From contig CANQFO010000065.1 of NCBI GenBank assembly GCA_947599755.1, forward strand, positions 1 to 6,379: DNA of 6,379 nucleotides, written 5' to 3'. The notes under the pieces were generated by a model, which was not told where the DNA came from, did no database searches, and saw only the letters and a program-made list of their open reading frames with translations. This document shows positions 5,726 to 6,379 of the stretch, piece by piece. Every line of letters starts with the position of its first letter. Position 1 is the first letter of the stretch. This stretch comes from an uncultured Bacilli bacterium. Its GTDB lineage: Bacteria > Bacillota_I > Bacilli_A > RF39 > UBA660. The translations under genes and the position numbers were made by a program.

Positions 5726-5752
5726 GAAGTGGGATTTTTTTGTTCCCACTCC
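5726..5752 (-). promoter_or_regulatory. Leader hairpin in the rimP 5' UTR
   Basis: On the minus strand GGAGTGGGA pairs with TCCCACTTC: 9 bp including one G-T wobble, with a 9-nt A-rich loop at 5735-5743. It begins only a few bases after the predicted transcription start and ends about 14 nt before the AGGAGG of rimP. There is no U-tract right after the stem, so it is not a canonical terminator. A 5'-terminal stabilising hairpin or a protein-binding leader is more likely. Its function is not known from sequence. Confidence 0.6.
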
Positions 5753-5763
5753 TTTCTATGAAC

Positions 5764-5791
5764 ATTATAGCATATTTTTTCTATTTCACAA
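5764..5791 (-). promoter_or_regulatory. Promoter of the rimP-nusA-ylxR-infB operon
   Basis: On the minus strand a perfect TATAAT lies at 5764-5769, preceded by TGC, giving an extended -10 (TGnTATAAT). A -35-like TTGTGA (four of six matches) lies at 5786-5791, 16 bp away. Transcription would start near 5756-5758, giving a leader of about 50 nt before the rimP ATG. This fits a sigma-70/SigA housekeeping promoter. It is the only strong promoter I see upstream of the operon. Confidence 0.75.
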
Positions 5792-5935
5792 AGAAAATTT
5801 AATTGTTTTTTCTTTTCATCATAAAATCTTATACCATGATACTTTGAAAAATTTTCATTTTATTCATCATACTTGTTGAAAATAATCCAGTAATATTTTT
5901 GTATAATTTTTAAATATAATCTTTAAAGAAAAAAA
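5792..5935. other. AT-rich intergenic stretch with no gene
   Basis: This lies between the stop of the repeat-protein gene and the -35 box of the rimP promoter. It holds only short, weak AT palindromes, for example TCTTTAAAGA near 5922-5931 and TGAAAA/TTTTCA near 5843-5857. Neither has the GC-containing stem expected of a Rho-independent terminator. I see no plausible gene on either strand. Confidence 0.5.
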
Positions 5936-6379
5936 TTAATTATTCCTTTGTGCTTTTAAAGATAGAATTTTTTTTGTTAACGTTTCAACTTTATTTTCTA
6001 TTCCTCCATTGTAAATATTTCGTTTATATTCGCTAGTCCAAAATAAATGATTACTATCCATGATTACTTGGCCATGAGCTTTTACATCTGCTCCTTCGAT
6101 ATTAAGAGCATACCAATAATTATATTCTGGATCTTTACTATCAAGGATTGCTTGTCCATGGGCTTTTTTATCTGCTCCTTCGATATCACGAGCATACTTA
6201 TAATTATATTCTGGATCTTTACTATCAATGATTACTTGTCCATGAACTTTTTTGTCTGCTCCTTCGATATCACGAGCATACTTATAATTATATTCTGGAT
6301 CTTTACTATCAATGATTACTTGTTCATGAGCTTTCACATCTGCTCCTTCAATATTACGAGCATACAAATAATTATATTC
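5936..6379 (-). CDS. Tandem 28-residue repeat protein, C-terminal part (5' end outside the window)
   Basis: The reading frame is open up to the right edge and reads Glu-Tyr-Asn-Tyr-Leu-Tyr-Ala-Arg from the first base, so the true start lies outside. The TTG at 6365-6367 is an internal Leu codon of a repeat, not a start. The visible 147 residues hold four 28-residue units of the type EYNYxYARxIEGADxKAHxQ followed by xIxDSKDP. A fifth, degenerate unit (FWTSEYKRNI) follows, then a Lys-rich tail ending LKAQRNN. I see no signal peptide or membrane segment in this part. Short regular repeats with paired hydrophobic positions suggest a helical solenoid, often used for binding; that is inference. I recall similar repeats in Bacillota and phage hypothetical proteins but cannot assign a function. 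The gene stops with TAA 230 bp before rimP and has no convincing terminator, so readthrough towards the rimP operon is possible. Confidence 0.8.
   Translation of the reverse strand, partial: EYNYLYARNIEGADVKAHEQVIIDSKDPEYNYKYARDIEGADKKVHGQVIIDSKDPEYNYKYARDIEGADKKAHGQAILDSKDPEYNYWYALNIEGADVKAHGQVIMDSNHLFWTSEYKRNIYNGGIENKVETLTKKILSLKAQRNN
6044..6379 (-). repeat. Four tandem 84-bp in-frame repeat units
   Basis: The units, in coding order, lie at 6296-6379, 6212-6295, 6128-6211 and 6044-6127. Each is 84 bp, or 28 codons, starting at the Glu codon of EYNY. Units 2 and 3 are nearly identical at the nucleotide level, which points to recent tandem duplication. Unit 4 loses the SKDP end and reads MDSNHL before the C-terminal cap. 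The array probably continues beyond the right edge. Because the unit length is a multiple of three, gain or loss of units keeps the frame. Confidence 0.92.

Noticed and set aside
5694..5879. Plus-strand open frame in the rimP promoter region
   Set aside because: Its composition is that of random AT-rich DNA, and it covers the promoter and leader hairpin of the rimP operon.
5875..5907. Plus-strand promoter (TTGAAA and TATAAT)
   Set aside because: The spacing is 21 bp and there is no plus-strand gene downstream.
6044..6379. CRISPR array
   Set aside because: The 84-bp units are contiguous, coding and in frame, with no alternating repeat and unique spacers.

Overview
The window is very AT-rich, and every gene I can support lies on the minus strand, so transcription runs from right to left. 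TGA is used as a stop codon (ylxR and the 122-residue gene) and Trp is encoded by TGG, so the standard bacterial code applies rather than the Mycoplasma code. The rimP-nusA-ylxR-infB gene order, the strong AGGAGG ribosome binding sites, the RnpM-type YlxR and the low GC suggest a low-GC Bacillota, plausibly an uncultured gut Bacilli or Mollicutes-related lineage with a reduced genome. The exact taxon cannot be set from this window.

Layout from right to left. (1) 5936-6379: the C-terminal part of a protein built from 84-bp (28-residue) tandem repeats, cut by the right edge. (2) 5706-5935: an intergenic region with a good promoter (extended -10) and a leader hairpin that start the next operon. 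(3) 1842-5705: the transcription/translation operon rimP (only its N-terminal domain), nusA, ylxR/rnpM and infB, with very short gaps or overlaps. The ylxQ gene often found between ylxR and infB is absent. (4) 1462-1830: an unrecognised 122-residue gene right after infB, where many Bacillota carry rbfA. (5) 1-1480: two tandem paralogous genes for 194-residue secreted proteins with a TasA/camelysin-like look, plus the promoter of a probable third unit leaving the left edge.

The most unusual part is region 5. Each unit is preceded by the same module: a consensus TTGACA -35 box, a conserved AAACCTT, then a pure run of G (read on the minus strand) of 10, 6 or 13 bases, then a -10-like hexamer. 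The G run therefore sits inside the -35/-10 spacer, and its length sets the spacing (about 19, 15 and 20 bp). This is the architecture of a slipped-strand phase-variable promoter. In the two complete units a conserved nested inverted repeat follows, spanning the 5' UTR up to the ATG with the Shine-Dalgarno in an internal loop. The paralogs have nearly identical signal peptides and similar C-termini but diverged centres. My inference is an array of surface or fibre subunits, each switched ON or OFF independently by G-tract slippage and able to recombine through shared flanks. The sequence shows the architecture; switching itself is not shown.
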